From: Clostridium pasteurianum DSM 525 = ATCC 6013
GTDB taxonomy: Bacteria > Bacillota > Clostridia > Clostridiales > Clostridiaceae
Reading direction: 5' to 3'
DNA length: 64,000 bases
NCBI RefSeq assembly: GCF_000807255.1
Contig: NZ_CP009268.1
Coordinates: 2,200,384-2,264,383, forward strand
Within the stretch, counting starts at the first letter, position 1, and every line of letters begins with the position of its first letter. The notes below the pieces were generated by a model. The model saw only the letters and a program-made list of their open reading frames with translations, made no database searches and was not told where the DNA came from. Shown in pieces: positions 8,455 to 18,257 of the stretch. The translations under genes and the position numbers were made by a program.

Positions 8455-8925
8455 TCATACCTTTCCAAATTTAGCAATAGGATAAATTCTCATAATTACT
8501 TTGCCAACTATTAATTTCTTATCTATAAATCCTATCTCTTTAAATCTACTATCTAAACTATCATATCTATTATCACCCATAACAAAAATCATACCTCTTG
8601 GTACTACAGTTTCTGTAAGGTTATGAATTGAATTGTCATTTTTAGACTTATTATTTTTAACATCATAAACTGCATAAGGTTCTTTAATAAGTTTGCCATT
8701 TACATATACTTTATCTTCTACAATTTTTATTTTATCATTCTCTACTGCAATAACTCTCTTTATGTATTTCTCATTATTATGCCTAAATAATATTATATCT
8801 TGTCTTTTAGGAGAGCTGAAATAATAAGTTATCTTTTCTACTACAATTTTATCATTAGTAAAAAAGGTATTAAGCATAGAAGGTCCATTTACACTCACTA
8901 TCTGCAATAAAAAAGCCATAATCAA
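8455..8925 (-). CDS. lepB: Signal peptidase I, uncertain N-terminus
   Basis: Membrane-bound enzyme that cuts signal peptides from exported proteins. Catalytic Ser is in NGPSM, the catalytic Lys in YIKRVIA, and the box E motif is GDNRYDSLDSR. The first usable start codon is TTG at 8925, but it has no ribosome binding site and cuts the membrane anchor in half. The frame stays open upstream to 8982 and encodes the expected basic plus hydrophobic leader (ARRIIRRFILAFISAVLI) without any ATG, GTG or TTG. A good binding site (GGTGGTGAAG, 8981-8990) lies 7 nt before an ATA codon at 8974-8976. The true protein is probably about 173 residues. Confidence 0.85.
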   Translation of the reverse strand: MIMAFLLQIVSVNGPSMLNTFFTNDKIVVEKITYYFSSPKRQDIILFRHNNEKYIKRVIAVENDKIKIVEDKVYVNGKLIKEPYAVYDVKNNKSKNDNSIHNLTETVVPRGMIFVMGDNRYDSLDSRFKEIGFIDKKLIVGKVIMRIYPIAKFGKV

Positions 8926-9195
8926 TACTGCTGAAATAAAAGCTAAAATAAACCTTCTTATAATTCTTCTTGCTATATTACTTCACCACCAATATCAATA
9001 ATTTTAATTAATTGTAACTTATAGATATCCACTTTCACAATTAAATATTAATAAGCACAACAAATATCTTACTGTCATTATTTAAGAAATATAAGATTTA
9101 TATTTCAACTTGGATATATATATATTGCATTAAATTTAGTTTATTTACTTAAAATATAAACAAAGACAGCCACTATAGGCCAAATATTAAATAAA

Positions 9196-9219
9196 TAAAA
9201 AAGGGCCATCTAGCCCCGT
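9196..9219 (-). terminator. Terminator of rplS
   Basis: Reading the minus strand, a short GC stem (GGGGC ... GCCC with loop TAGATG) is followed by six T. It starts immediately after the rplS stop and separates rplS from lepB-rbgA-rnhB. Confidence 0.7.
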
Positions 9220-9221
9220 TT

Positions 9222-9566
9222 TTACTTTAATTCCTTAACTTTTGCAGCCTTTCCTACTCTATCTCTTAAGTAGTATAACTTAGCTCTTCTAACTTTACCT
9301 CTTCTAACAATCTTAATTTTGTCTATTATAGGAGCATTAATTGGGAAAGTTCTTTCAACACCAACACCATAAGCTACTCTTCTTACAGTGAAAGTCTCTC
9401 TTAATCCACCATTTTGCTTTTTAATAACTGTACCTTCAAAAGCCTGGATTCTTTCCTTTTCACCTTCTTTAATTTTTACATCAATCTTAATAGTATCTCC
9501 TACATTGAATTCTGGTAAATCTGTTCTAATTTGTTCTGCTTCTATAGCTTTAATTATATCTAACAT
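9222..9566 (-). CDS. rplS: 50S ribosomal protein L19
   Basis: 114 residues from the chosen start MLDIIKAIE. Two codons upstream is another ATG, but the AGGAGGGA site abuts it; the second ATG has proper spacing (8 nt). Family blocks [23 protein letters not shown] and the basic C-terminus [11 protein letters not shown] are clear. L19 sits at the 30S-50S interface. It is transcribed from its own promoter and ends in its own terminator. Confidence 0.97.
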   Translation of the reverse strand: MLDIIKAIEAEQIRTDLPEFNVGDTIKIDVKIKEGEKERIQAFEGTVIKKQNGGLRETFTVRRVAYGVGVERTFPINAPIIDKIKIVRRGKVRRAKLYYLRDRVGKAAKVKELK

Positions 9567-9572
9567 GTGCAT

Positions 9573-9648
9573 TCCCTCCTAAAATTTATTTGACGTTCAT
9601 AACCAGCATTATTAATAATACAATCAGAGGACCGCCCGTACTAGCACA
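9573..9648 (-). ncRNA. 5' leader of rplS, probable L19 leader
   Basis: About 75 nt between the predicted transcription start and the ribosome binding site contain short complementary stretches (for example around GCTAGTACGGGCGGTCC). Firmicutes rplS is known to carry a ribosomal protein leader that feeds back on L19. I see the position and some pairing, but cannot confirm the family from sequence alone. Confidence 0.4.
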
Positions 9649-9654
9649 AATTAC

Positions 9655-9683
9655 ATTATAATGCAAATAAAATACTTTTTCAA
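9655..9683 (-). promoter_or_regulatory. Sigma-A-type promoter of rplS
   Basis: On the minus strand, TTGAAA and TATAAT are separated by 17 bp. The match to the housekeeping consensus is excellent and it lies just upstream of the L19 leader. Confidence 0.75.
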
Positions 9684-9784
9684 GAAAAATTTTTTTATCT
9701 ACGAAATTGATAAAACATGGTAGCTTTTAATATTTAAATCCTCATACAGATACGCATCCTTTTTACTTTAGCAGTATTAGCATA

Positions 9785-10501
9785 TTAATCATCTGATAAA
9801 AGTTTTTTATCCTCTTTAGATAATTTAATATTTTTAAACAAATCTGGTCTTTTTTCCCTTGTTATTAAAAGAGCTTGTTTTCTCCTCCATTTTCGTATAT
9901 TATCATGATGCCCTGAAAGTAGAATCTTTGGAACAGATTCATTTCTAAAACACTCTGGCCTTGTGTATTGTGGATATTCCAAAAGTCCTTCATAAAAAGA
10001 CTCTTCTGTAAAACTCTCATTACGAGCTAGAACACCTGGTATCATCCTACTTATACTATCTATTATAGGAATACAGGCCATTTCACCACCAGTCAGCACA
10101 AAATCTCCTAGTGATATTTCCAAGTCAATATATTTATATATTCTCTCATCTATTCCCTCATAATGACCACATAAGAATATTAATTCCTTTTCTTTAGATA
10201 GTTTCTTAGCCATACTCTGGTTAAAAGTCTTTCCACGTGGACCTAAAAATATAACTTTTCCCTTGCTGCTTTTCTTTATATATTCAATACAATCAACTAT
10301 AGGTTGTGGAGTCATAAGCATCCCTGCACCACCACCATAAGTATAATCATCTGTTTTATTATGTTTATTAAGAGTATAATCACGAATATTATGAGCTTTT
10401 ATATCTATTATTCCTTTATTTTTAGCCCTTCCAATTATGCTGTAATCAAAAATATTAAACATTTCTGGAAATAAAGTCAATATATCAATAGTTAACTCCA
10501 T
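9785..10501 (-). CDS. trmD: tRNA (guanine-N1-)-methyltransferase
   Basis: 238 residues. Makes m1G37 next to the anticodon to prevent frameshifting. SPOUT fold motifs: the N-terminal [10 protein letters not shown], the AdoMet-binding knot region with [13 protein letters not shown] and [11 protein letters not shown], and the C-terminal tRNA-binding PQYTRPE block and [13 protein letters not shown]. It overlaps rimM by 10 bp. The gene pair rimM-trmD with rpsP and khpA upstream is the standard bacterial operon. Confidence 0.97.
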   Translation of the reverse strand: MELTIDILTLFPEMFNIFDYSIIGRAKNKGIIDIKAHNIRDYTLNKHNKTDDYTYGGGAGMLMTPQPIVDCIEYIKKSSKGKVIFLGPRGKTFNQSMAKKLSKEKELIFLCGHYEGIDERIYKYIDLEISLGDFVLTGGEMACIPIIDSISRMIPGVLARNESFTEESFYEGLLEYPQYTRPECFRNESVPKILLSGHHDNIRKWRRKQALLITREKRPDLFKNIKLSKEDKKLLSDD

Positions 10502-10983
10502 GTTCTCACCGGCTTTATAACTATACGCTTATTACTCATATCCATATTGACCACTATAGATTTAAGCGCAGGTATCATTACGTCATCTTCATTTCCTTTT
10601 ACCCAATATACATCATTACTTCCTGTAAATATGACATCGTGAACTGTGCCAATAATTTTCTCTTCCTCGTCAATAACAGTACAACCTATTATATCTGCTA
10701 CAAAATAGCTTCCCTTTTCAAGAGCAACTGCATCTTTTCTTGATACTTTTAAATATTTATTTTTATACTTAAAAGCCACCTCTGGTGTTTCAATTCCCTC
10801 TATTTTCATAATGATCTTATCTGGTTGTATTTTGCACCATAAAACATTTCTTTCTTCATCATCTATGTAAACTTTTTTTATTTTTCTAAATCTATTTGTA
10901 TTATCCGTCAATGGGTAAACTTTAACTTCGCCCTTTATACCATGAGTATTTATAATTTGACCAACTGTAAGAAATTCCTTCAT
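10492..10983 (-). CDS. rimM: Ribosome maturation factor RimM
   Basis: 163 residues. N-terminal RimM barrel ([21 protein letters not shown]) and C-terminal PRC-barrel ([13 protein letters not shown] ... [16 protein letters not shown]). It binds S19 and helps 30S head assembly. Ends inside trmD; preceded by khpA and a hairpin at 11023-11046 that may reduce read-through. Confidence 0.96.
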   Translation of the reverse strand: MKEFLTVGQIINTHGIKGEVKVYPLTDNTNRFRKIKKVYIDDEERNVLWCKIQPDKIIMKIEGIETPEVAFKYKNKYLKVSRKDAVALEKGSYFVADIIGCTVIDEEEKIIGTVHDVIFTGSNDVYWVKGNEDDVMIPALKSIVVNMDMSNKRIVIKPVRTWS

Positions 10984-11022
10984 ATAAAATTCTCACCTCT
11001 ATATAAAATTATTAAATTAATA

Positions 11023-11046
11023 AAGAGTTAGGTTAATCCTAACTCT
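11023..11046 (-). terminator. Hairpin between khpA and rimM
   Basis: Perfect 9-bp arms (AGAGTTAGG/CCTAACTCT) with a 5-nt loop overlap the khpA stop codon. On the minus strand it is followed by a short, imperfect T-run. It may be an attenuator inside the rpsP-khpA-rimM-trmD operon. Confidence 0.55.
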
Positions 11047-11273
11047 TATATTATCTCTACAACAACTTTCATGTTCTGTTTTACAGCTGCTGCCTTTATA
11101 ACAGTTCTTATAGCCTTAGCTATTCGTCCCTGTTTACCAATAACTTTGCCCATATCCTCTTGTGCAACTTTTAACTTGAGTACTAAAGAATTTTCTTCAA
11201 TAACTTCAGTTACTTCTACCATATCTGGGTTATCAACTAATGATCTTATAATTATGTACAATAGTTGTTTCAT
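11046..11273 (-). CDS. khpA: KH-domain RNA-binding protein KhpA (YlqC)
   Basis: 75 residues: one KH domain whose GXXG loop reads GKQGRIAKAIRTVIKAAA. KhpA pairs with KhpB (Jag) as an RNA chaperone influencing cell division and length in other Firmicutes. Its place between rpsP and rimM is the conserved one. Ribosome binding site GGGAGG lies just upstream. Confidence 0.93.
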   Translation of the reverse strand: MKQLLYIIIRSLVDNPDMVEVTEVIEENSLVLKLKVAQEDMGKVIGKQGRIAKAIRTVIKAAAVKQNMKVVVEII

Positions 11274-11291
11274 ATAAAATCCTCCCAGTTA

Positions 11292-11537
11292 CTATTTAAT
11301 CACTCCATTTTTAGTTAAAAGTCTTTTAACTGTTTCTGATGGTTGAGCACCATTCTTCATCCATTCAGCTACTTTATCAGAATCAACTTTTACAGTTATT
11401 GGCTCTGTAGTAGGATTGTAATATCCTATTTCTTCTATAAATCTTCCATCTCTTGGGCTTCTTGAATCTGCAACAACAATTCTATAAAATGGAGCTTTTT
11501 TTGCACCCATTCTCTTTAGTCTTATCTTAACTGCCAT
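11292..11537 (-). CDS. rpsP: 30S ribosomal protein S16
   Basis: 81 residues, standard length, with the family start [22 protein letters not shown] and the block [16 protein letters not shown]. Strong ribosome binding site GGAGGTG. First gene of the rpsP-khpA-rimM-trmD group. Confidence 0.97.
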   Translation of the reverse strand: MAVKIRLKRMGAKKAPFYRIVVADSRSPRDGRFIEEIGYYNPTTEPITVKVDSDKVAEWMKNGAQPSETVKRLLTKNGVIK

Positions 11538-11643
11538 TTAAAATCACCTCCTTCAAAGAATTATGAATCTTACAAAATATAAACTACTAGTTAATTTAAA
11601 TAGCTTAAAAATAATATAGATTATATTGAGTAATATATTAAAG

Positions 11644-12996
11644 CTAGAAAGGAAATTTACCAAACAAACCTTTTTTAGCCATCTTTTGCATATCTTTCAT
11701 CTGTTTCATACTTTTTCTCATCATTTCAAACTGTTTTAATAATTTGTTAATTTCCTGAACTGATGTACCTGACCCCGATGCAATTCTCTTTTTCCTAGAA
11801 GAGGAAGAGCTTATCAATGTAGGATTTTTTCTTTCTTTTACAGTCATTGAATATATTATAGATTCAACTTTTTTCAACTCTTTATCACTATTACTCAAAT
11901 CAACACCTTGAAGCATTTTAGTGCTTGCATTATTCGGAAGCATTTCAAGCAATTTTCCAATAGGTCCCAGCTTTTTTACCTGCTTAAACATAGATAAAAA
12001 GTCTTCAAAATTAAAATCTTGGCTAAGCATTTTCTCACCAAGCTCTTTAGCTTCTTTTTCATCAATAGCACTTTGAGCCTTTTCAATCAATGACAATACA
12101 TCACCCATGCCAAGTATTCTAGAAGCCATTCTATCTGGATAGAATACTTCTAAATCATTCATCTTTTCACCAAGACCTACATACTTTATTGGTTTGCCTG
12201 TCATTGATCTTATTGAAAGAGCTGCTCCACCTCTTGTATCTCCATCAAGCTTTGTAAGTATAACTCCATTAATATCAAGAGTATTATTAAAACTTTCAGC
12301 TACATTTACTGCATCTTGACCAGTCATAGAATCTACCACAAGTAATATTTCACTTGGATTTATATTTGATTTAATATTCTTTAACTCATCCATCAATGCT
12401 TCATCTATGTGAAGCCTACCAGCAGTATCTACAATTACCACATTACAATCATTATTTTTTGCATGCTCAATAGCGGCTCTAGAAATATCCACTGGATTTA
12501 CCTTATCTCCCATAGAAAACACGGGAATATCAATGGATTTACCTACTACAGTTAGCTGTTTAATTGCAGCTGGTCTGTACACATCACAAGCTACTAATAG
12601 TGGTTTTTTATTTTTCTTTTTTAAAGAAAGTGCCAACTTACCGCACATAGTTGTTTTACCAGCACCTTGAAGTCCCACAAGCATAATTACAGTTATTCCA
12701 GTATCACTATAATTTATTTTACTTTCCGTTTTACCCATTAATGCTGTCAATTCGTCATTAACTACTTTTATTACCATCTGCCCTGGAGTTAAACTTTCCA
12801 TAACTTCATTTCCAAGACATTTCTCACTGACTTTTTTTACAAAATCTTTAACAATCTTAAAATTTACATCGGCCTCTAAAAGAGCCCTTTTTACCTCTCT
12901 CATGGCTTCTTTTATATCACCTTCAGAAAGCTTTCCCTTGCCTTTTAATTTTTTTATTGTTTCTTGAAGTTTAGAAGTTAATCCCTCAAAAGCCAT
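11644..12996 (-). CDS. ffh: Signal recognition particle protein Ffh
   Basis: 450 residues. N domain, G domain with GLQGAGKTT, DTAGRLHID and TKLDGDTRGG, and a Met-rich M domain at the C-terminus (MMRKSMKQMKDMQKMAKKG) that binds 4.5S RNA and signal peptides. Recruits ribosome-nascent chain complexes to FtsY, encoded close by. ylxM precedes it with a 30-bp gap. Confidence 0.98.
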   Translation of the reverse strand: MAFEGLTSKLQETIKKLKGKGKLSEGDIKEAMREVKRALLEADVNFKIVKDFVKKVSEKCLGNEVMESLTPGQMVIKVVNDELTALMGKTESKINYSDTGITVIMLVGLQGAGKTTMCGKLALSLKKKNKKPLLVACDVYRPAAIKQLTVVGKSIDIPVFSMGDKVNPVDISRAAIEHAKNNDCNVVIVDTAGRLHIDEALMDELKNIKSNINPSEILLVVDSMTGQDAVNVAESFNNTLDINGVILTKLDGDTRGGAALSIRSMTGKPIKYVGLGEKMNDLEVFYPDRMASRILGMGDVLSLIEKAQSAIDEKEAKELGEKMLSQDFNFEDFLSMFKQVKKLGPIGKLLEMLPNNASTKMLQGVDLSNSDKELKKVESIIYSMTVKERKNPTLISSSSSRKKRIASGSGTSVQEINKLLKQFEMMRKSMKQMKDMQKMAKKGLFGKFPF

Positions 12997-13026
12997 ATTA
13001 GTCCTCCTATAACTCTTAAATTATAT

Positions 13027-13371
13027 TTATATATTACTAATAATTAATTTTATGTCTTCTATAATATCTATTTTTTTATTTATATCAATATCTTTTCTTA
13101 ATTCTTCTAATTTTATATGAATATCTTTTTTAATTTGGGAAATTCTCTGTTCTTTTTCCAAAAGCCCCAATTTACTATCATAGTCCAGCAAAAGTTTTTG
13201 ACATCTTTTTATTATATCGTAAGTTGCCTGTCTACTAGTATTATTGAGTTCAGATATTTCGGATAAAGACAAATCTTCATTAAAATAAAAATTCATTATA
13301 TTTTTTTGCTTATTAGTTAATAATTCACCGTATATATCTAAAAGTATAGATATTAGAAATCTCTCTTCCAT
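13027..13371 (-). CDS. ylxM: YlxM/p13-like helix-turn-helix protein, SRP-associated
   Basis: About 114 residues from the ATG that follows GGTGAT (an in-frame TTG lies four codons upstream). The N-terminal half is a sigma-70 region 4-like helix-turn-helix ([24 protein letters not shown] ... [15 protein letters not shown] read in two parts), the rest is charged helix. YlxM is always upstream of ffh in Firmicutes and stimulates the SRP GTPase cycle in streptococci. Confidence 0.9.
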   Translation of the reverse strand: MEERFLISILLDIYGELLTNKQKNIMNFYFNEDLSLSEISELNNTSRQATYDIIKRCQKLLLDYDSKLGLLEKEQRISQIKKDIHIKLEELRKDIDINKKIDIIEDIKLIISNI

Positions 13372-13403
13372 ATAAATCACCAACTCACAGCTATTATAAT
13401 AAC

Positions 13404-13443
13404 AAAATAAAAAAAAGGTGTCAAGTATTTTTACTTAACACCT
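13404..13443 (-). terminator. Terminator of smc-ftsY
   Basis: Stem GGTGTTAAGTA / TACTTGACACC (one mismatch) with a short loop, followed on the minus strand by eight T. Lies 10 bp past the ftsY stop, so ylxM-ffh must have its own promoter. Confidence 0.85.
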
Positions 13444-13452
13444 TCAATAAAA

Positions 13453-14364
13453 CTAGAATAGGGCTTCCACAAATTCATTTGAATTAAATTCCTGAAGATC
13501 ATCTATTCCTTCTCCAACACCTATAAGTTCTACAGGAATATTTAAAGTATGCTTAATAGATATAATTACTCCACCTTTAGCGGTACCATCCAATTTAGTA
13601 AGTATTATTCCATCTATATTACATACTTCTGTAAATTGTTTTGCCTGTATAACAGCATTTTGTCCAGTAGTAGCATCTAATACCAAATAGGTTTTTCTAG
13701 CACTATCACTGAACTCTCTGTCTATAATTCTATTTATTTTACCAAGCTCATCCATTAAATTTTTCTTATTATGAAGTCTTCCTGCAGTATCACAGATAAG
13801 TACATCTGCTCTTCTCGCTTTAGCTGCTTGTATAGCATCATATACTACAGCTGCAGGGTCAGAGCCCTCCTGATGCTTTATTAAATCAACATTAGCCCTT
13901 TTACTCCAAACTTCAAGCTGATCTATAGCCGCAGCTCTAAAAGTATCTGCTGCTGCCATAATTACTTTATACTTTTCCTTTTTTAACTTTGATGCTATTT
14001 TACCTATGGAAGTAGTTTTTCCAACGCCATTTACCCCTACAATCAGAATTGTTTCAGGTTTAGACTCTGGACTTATAGACCCCTTTGAGTTTTCCAATAT
14101 ATCTAATATCACTCGTTTTAAACAGTCTTTCACCTCTGAAGGATCCTTTATCTTCTCCTGCTTTATCTTTTCTCTTAATTTATCAATTATGTATACTGAT
14201 GTTTCCACTCCAATATCACAGGTTATAAGTATCTCTTCTAGTTCATCATACATATCCTCATCTATGGATACAGTACCTGTTAAAATTTCAGTAATTCTGT
14301 CAGTAAAATTACTTTTAGTCTTAGAAAGACCACTCTTTAATTTATTAAAAAATCCACTAATCAT
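13453..14364 (-). CDS. ftsY: SRP receptor FtsY
   Basis: 303 residues. NG domain GTPase: GVNGVGKTT, DTFRAAA, CDTAGRLHNKKNLM, TKLDGTAKGG, and the C-terminal GVGEGIDDLQEFN. No long acidic A domain, as usual in Gram-positives. It receives Ffh-ribosome complexes at the membrane. 37 bp after smc, co-transcribed. Confidence 0.98.
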   Translation of the reverse strand: MISGFFNKLKSGLSKTKSNFTDRITEILTGTVSIDEDMYDELEEILITCDIGVETSVYIIDKLREKIKQEKIKDPSEVKDCLKRVILDILENSKGSISPESKPETILIVGVNGVGKTTSIGKIASKLKKEKYKVIMAAADTFRAAAIDQLEVWSKRANVDLIKHQEGSDPAAVVYDAIQAAKARRADVLICDTAGRLHNKKNLMDELGKINRIIDREFSDSARKTYLVLDATTGQNAVIQAKQFTEVCNIDGIILTKLDGTAKGGVIISIKHTLNIPVELIGVGEGIDDLQEFNSNEFVEALF

Positions 14365-14401
14365 AGTTCCTCCTTATAAATCACATAATTATTGAGTTTT
14401 A

Positions 14402-17400
14402 TTAAACTGCTAAATCCACAGACACTACTTTTGACACACCTTTTTCCTCCATAGTCACCCCATATAATATATTACTTGCTTCCATAGTACCCTTTCTATG
14501 GGTTATCACTATAAACTGTATCTTTTCTGAAAACTTTCTTAAAAAATCAGCATATCTAGCTACATTTGCATCATCTAAAGCTGCTTCAATTTCATCAAGT
14601 ATACAAAAAGGTGTAGGTTTCATTTTTAAAATTGCAAAAAGTAATGCAATGGCAGAAAGTCCTTTTTCTCCTCCAGACATTAAATTTATATTTTGAAGTT
14701 TTTTACCTGGTGGTTCTACGTTGATTTCTATATTAGAAGATAATACATCCTCTCCAGAAAGTATGAGGTCAGCATTTCCTCCTTTAAACAGCTCTCTAAA
14801 GGTTTCTGCAAAATTCTTTCTGATCTTTTCAAAATTTTCACTGAATACGCTTTTCATTTTATAAGTCATTTCATTTATAACATTTACTATCTCTTCTTTA
14901 GATTTTACTAAATCCTCTCTTTGATTGTACATAAAATTATACTTTTCCTTAACACCTTTATATTCTTCAATAGATCCTACATTAACAGTACCCATTTTAG
15001 AAATATTATTCTTTATTTCTCTAATACTATTTTTATAGCTTGTTAAATCATAAATTTCTACTTTGTATGATAGAGCTTCTAAAAAATCAAGTTTAAATTC
15101 TTCTTTCAAACGCCCTGTTAAAGCATCACTTTCAGTTTCAAGTCTTGTTAAACTTAACTGTATCTTATGTCTCTCTTCTTCCTTCCTATTAATTAAGATG
15201 TTAAATTCTTCAATTTTATCACTATAATATTTTATTTTTTGATTCATATTTATCTTATTAATTTCAGTTTCTTGAAAATTGACATCCATATCTGATAAAA
15301 ATTCTTCTATTTCCTTTAATTCCTCTTTATTAAGTTTTAATTTATCCTTAAATTTTAAAAAATTACCTTCAAAGTTATTTATGTTACTCTCAAGCTCTTG
15401 ACATTTATCTCTTGCAATAGCTATTTCCTCATTTAATCTATTAATTTCTCTTTTCTTATTTATACTACTTTCATCTAACTTAGCCTTCTCTATTTTTATA
15501 GAAGTTATATTTTCTTTTAAAGATGAAACATCTTTACTCACATTTATCAGTTCATCTTCAATTCTTTTCTGTAAATCCAGTAGCTTTTTTTGCTTTTCCT
15601 CCAAATTGTCAATTTCTTTTTGCTTATTTGTTAATTCCTCTGTAGATTCTTTCTTTTTACTATGGAGAATATTAATTTCATCAACAGAAATACTATAATT
15701 TTTATTTAACTTTTTACTTTCTATATCAATGGAAGTAATCCTGCTTTGAATTTTTGTAATTTCTATATTTTCAAAATGTATAGAGTCTTTCAAATTCAAA
15801 TTCATGTCATCTAATTTTTTAATATTATTAGCATTTTCTTTATTTTTCAAAAAAAGTTTATTAATTTCTTCTTTCATTGAAATAATCTTAGAATCCAATT
15901 CTTGTATCTCTCTTTTCCTCCCAATGATGTTAAAATTCTTTTTATATATACTTCCACCAGTAAGAGCCCCTCCAGGATTAACAACTTCTCCAGATAAAGT
16001 TACAATTTTAAATCTAAAGTTAGATTTCTTTGATATTTCCAAAGCACTATTCATATTTTCTGCTATAAGTGTCCTTCCAAGTACATGCTCAATTGCCTTT
16101 GTAAGTGAGCTATCATACTCTATTAATTCACTTGCAATACCAATATATCCAACGATACTCTTTATAGAATTATCTATATTAAATTTTTTATTTTGTAAAA
16201 TATTTAATGGTAAAAAAGTAGCTCTACCCAATTTATTATATTTTAAATATTTTATAAGATCTTTTGCTAAGATTTCATCTTCAGTAATTATATTGGAAAT
16301 AGCTGATCCCAATGCTATTTCTATAGCTATTTCCAGCCTTTTTTCCACATTTATAGAGTCACCTAATACAATACACTTTTTATTTTCTTTATTAATATAA
16401 CCCTTTTTTATATGTATCATAAGATTTTTTACTGATTTGTTATATCCCTCATATTGATCTTCTAAACTATTAAGCATATTTTTATTAGCTTCCAATTTAT
16501 TGATTTCAGCATTTAGATTATTAAATAGCCTTTCATCAGCACTTAAAATTCTACTGATTTTTGATATATTGCGTTTATTTTCTGATATATCTAATTCATA
16601 TTTTTCTATCTTAACTTTTATTTTTGATAATTCATTTTCAAGCGAAATTTTAGTATTTGTATTTATTTTAATAGAACTTGAATAACTTTCACAGGCACTT
16701 TTAATTTGATTTATATTCAAATCATAACTCTCTATATCTCTCTTTATTATTATCATAAGGTTTTTTAAATCCGATACATTTCCTAAAGTATCAAATTCTT
16801 CATCTTTATATTTTTTTAAAAGGCCTTCATTTTCTTTCATCTTTTCCTGTTTTATTTCTAAATTATTTTCTATACAATTAAATTTCTCATTATATTCTTC
16901 TAATGTATTTTTTAATAATAAGTATTCATCAGTACATTTTTTATTTTCAAGTAAATAACTGTCAACCTTTTTTCTTAATTGTTCTAAATCTCTTGTATAC
17001 TGTGATTTTAAGTTATTTAAATTCTGTATTTTCTCATTTATTAAATTATTATCTGAAAGTATACTCTGATACTGAGCTTTTTTTTCATAATATTCTTCTC
17101 TTTGAACCTTATACAGATTCTCAATTTCATATAGAGATTCATTATAGCTTTTTAAATCAACTTTATTTTTATGTCTTTCATTATTTAATTTATTAATTTC
17201 ACAATCCAAATTTTTAATTTCAACTGATATATCTTTAATCTTTATTTTAAGCTTCTCTACTGAATTGACTAATAAATTTATTTCTTTTTTACTAAGTTCC
17301 TCAGATAATTTAACAAAACTCTTAGCCTTTTCACTTTCTTTTTTTAAAGGTTCAAGTCTTTCTTCATAAGTACTCAATATGTCATCTATTCTTACAAGAT

Positions 17401-17959
17401 TTTCCTCCGTGCTTTCAAGTTTCTTTTCAGCTTCCTCTTTTCTTGTCTTAAACTTCACAATACCAGCAGCTTCTTCTAGGAGTCCACGTCTTTCCTCAGA
17501 TTTTCCACTGAGAACTGCTTCTATTTTACCCTGTCCGATTATTGAGTAGCCCTCTTTGCCTATACCGGTATCCATAAACATTTCCTGTATGTCTTTAAGT
17601 CTGCATTTGGTGTTGTTAATATAATATTCGCTTTCACCAGAACGATACAATCTTCTAGCTATAGTTATTTCATTATAATCCATAGGTATACCTTTATCTG
17701 AATTATCCAAAGTAAGTACCACTTGAGCAAGTCCCACAGATTTTCTATATTGAGTTCCCGCAAATATTACATCCTCCATTTTGCCGCCTCTTAAAGTCTT
17801 TATACTCTGTTCTCCTAAAACCCACCTTATTGCATCAGATATATTACTTTTACCACTACCATTAGGTCCCACTACTGCTGTTACACCTTTCTTAAAATCC
17901 AATTCTATTTTGTCTGCAAAGGATTTAAATCCCCTTATTTCAATGGTCTTCAAGAACAT
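14402..17959 (-). CDS. smc: Chromosome segregation protein SMC
   Basis: 1185 residues, full length. N-terminal ATPase half with GPNGSGKSN (about 32-40), two long coiled-coil arms (about 165-500 and 670-1000), the hinge around 515-660 (with GGALTGGS), and the C-terminal half with signature LMSGGEKGLSAIA and Walker B FCILDEIEAALDD. It forms the condensin core with ScpA/ScpB (not in window). Order rnc-smc-ftsY as in Bacillus. Confidence 0.98.
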   Translation of the reverse strand: MFLKTIEIRGFKSFADKIELDFKKGVTAVVGPNGSGKSNISDAIRWVLGEQSIKTLRGGKMEDVIFAGTQYRKSVGLAQVVLTLDNSDKGIPMDYNEITIARRLYRSGESEYYINNTKCRLKDIQEMFMDTGIGKEGYSIIGQGKIEAVLSGKSEERRGLLEEAAGIVKFKTRKEEAEKKLESTEENLVRIDDILSTYEERLEPLKKESEKAKSFVKLSEELSKKEINLLVNSVEKLKIKIKDISVEIKNLDCEINKLNNERHKNKVDLKSYNESLYEIENLYKVQREEYYEKKAQYQSILSDNNLINEKIQNLNNLKSQYTRDLEQLRKKVDSYLLENKKCTDEYLLLKNTLEEYNEKFNCIENNLEIKQEKMKENEGLLKKYKDEEFDTLGNVSDLKNLMIIIKRDIESYDLNINQIKSACESYSSSIKINTNTKISLENELSKIKVKIEKYELDISENKRNISKISRILSADERLFNNLNAEINKLEANKNMLNSLEDQYEGYNKSVKNLMIHIKKGYINKENKKCIVLGDSINVEKRLEIAIEIALGSAISNIITEDEILAKDLIKYLKYNKLGRATFLPLNILQNKKFNIDNSIKSIVGYIGIASELIEYDSSLTKAIEHVLGRTLIAENMNSALEISKKSNFRFKIVTLSGEVVNPGGALTGGSIYKKNFNIIGRKREIQELDSKIISMKEEINKLFLKNKENANNIKKLDDMNLNLKDSIHFENIEITKIQSRITSIDIESKKLNKNYSISVDEINILHSKKKESTEELTNKQKEIDNLEEKQKKLLDLQKRIEDELINVSKDVSSLKENITSIKIEKAKLDESSINKKREINRLNEEIAIARDKCQELESNINNFEGNFLKFKDKLKLNKEELKEIEEFLSDMDVNFQETEINKINMNQKIKYYSDKIEEFNILINRKEEERHKIQLSLTRLETESDALTGRLKEEFKLDFLEALSYKVEIYDLTSYKNSIREIKNNISKMGTVNVGSIEEYKGVKEKYNFMYNQREDLVKSKEEIVNVINEMTYKMKSVFSENFEKIRKNFAETFRELFKGGNADLILSGEDVLSSNIEINVEPPGKKLQNINLMSGGEKGLSAIALLFAILKMKPTPFCILDEIEAALDDANVARYADFLRKFSEKIQFIVITHRKGTMEASNILYGVTMEEKGVSKVVSVDLAV

Positions 17960-18074
17960 TATTTATTACACTCTCCTAATACAAATGAATCTATTTATTA
18001 GTAGCAGTTTCTACTTAAACTAACTTTAAATAAATTAACTATTTCTATCCTATTAATAGATAAAGCTGAAATGG

Positions 18075-18170
18075 TTATTGAATAAAGCTTAAAACTGTAG
18101 TTAAAATAAAAATAAATACTATAAATACAATTGCCGTTCTCAAGAACTTTTCTCTACTTGATTTTTTCAT
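18075..18170 (-). CDS. Small membrane protein, 31 aa
   Basis: A strong ribosome binding site (AGGAGG) precedes an ATG at 18170 opening a 31-codon frame: basic MKKSSREKFLR, then one hydrophobic helix ending LSFIQ. It fills the otherwise empty space between the radical SAM gene and smc. Layout (basic start, one helix) resembles Prli42/DUF4044-type mini-proteins of Firmicutes, but the assignment is uncertain. Confidence 0.65.
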   Translation of the reverse strand: MKKSSREKFLRTAIVFIVFIFILTTVLSFIQ

Positions 18171-18257
18171 TTTATCCTCCTAAAATTTAATATTTAAGAA
18201 TATATTTATTTTTAGTTTATATTATAAAGATAAAAATTTCAATTAAACATATTGTAA

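Noticed and set aside
7968-8474. A 168-codon plus-strand frame opposite rbgA
   Set aside because: Antisense shadow. Hydrophobic only because it mirrors the rbgA coding strand.
14006-18023. Several long plus-strand frames opposite ftsY and smc
   Set aside because: Mirror frames of AT-rich coding sequence with no start signals; smc and ftsY are full length.
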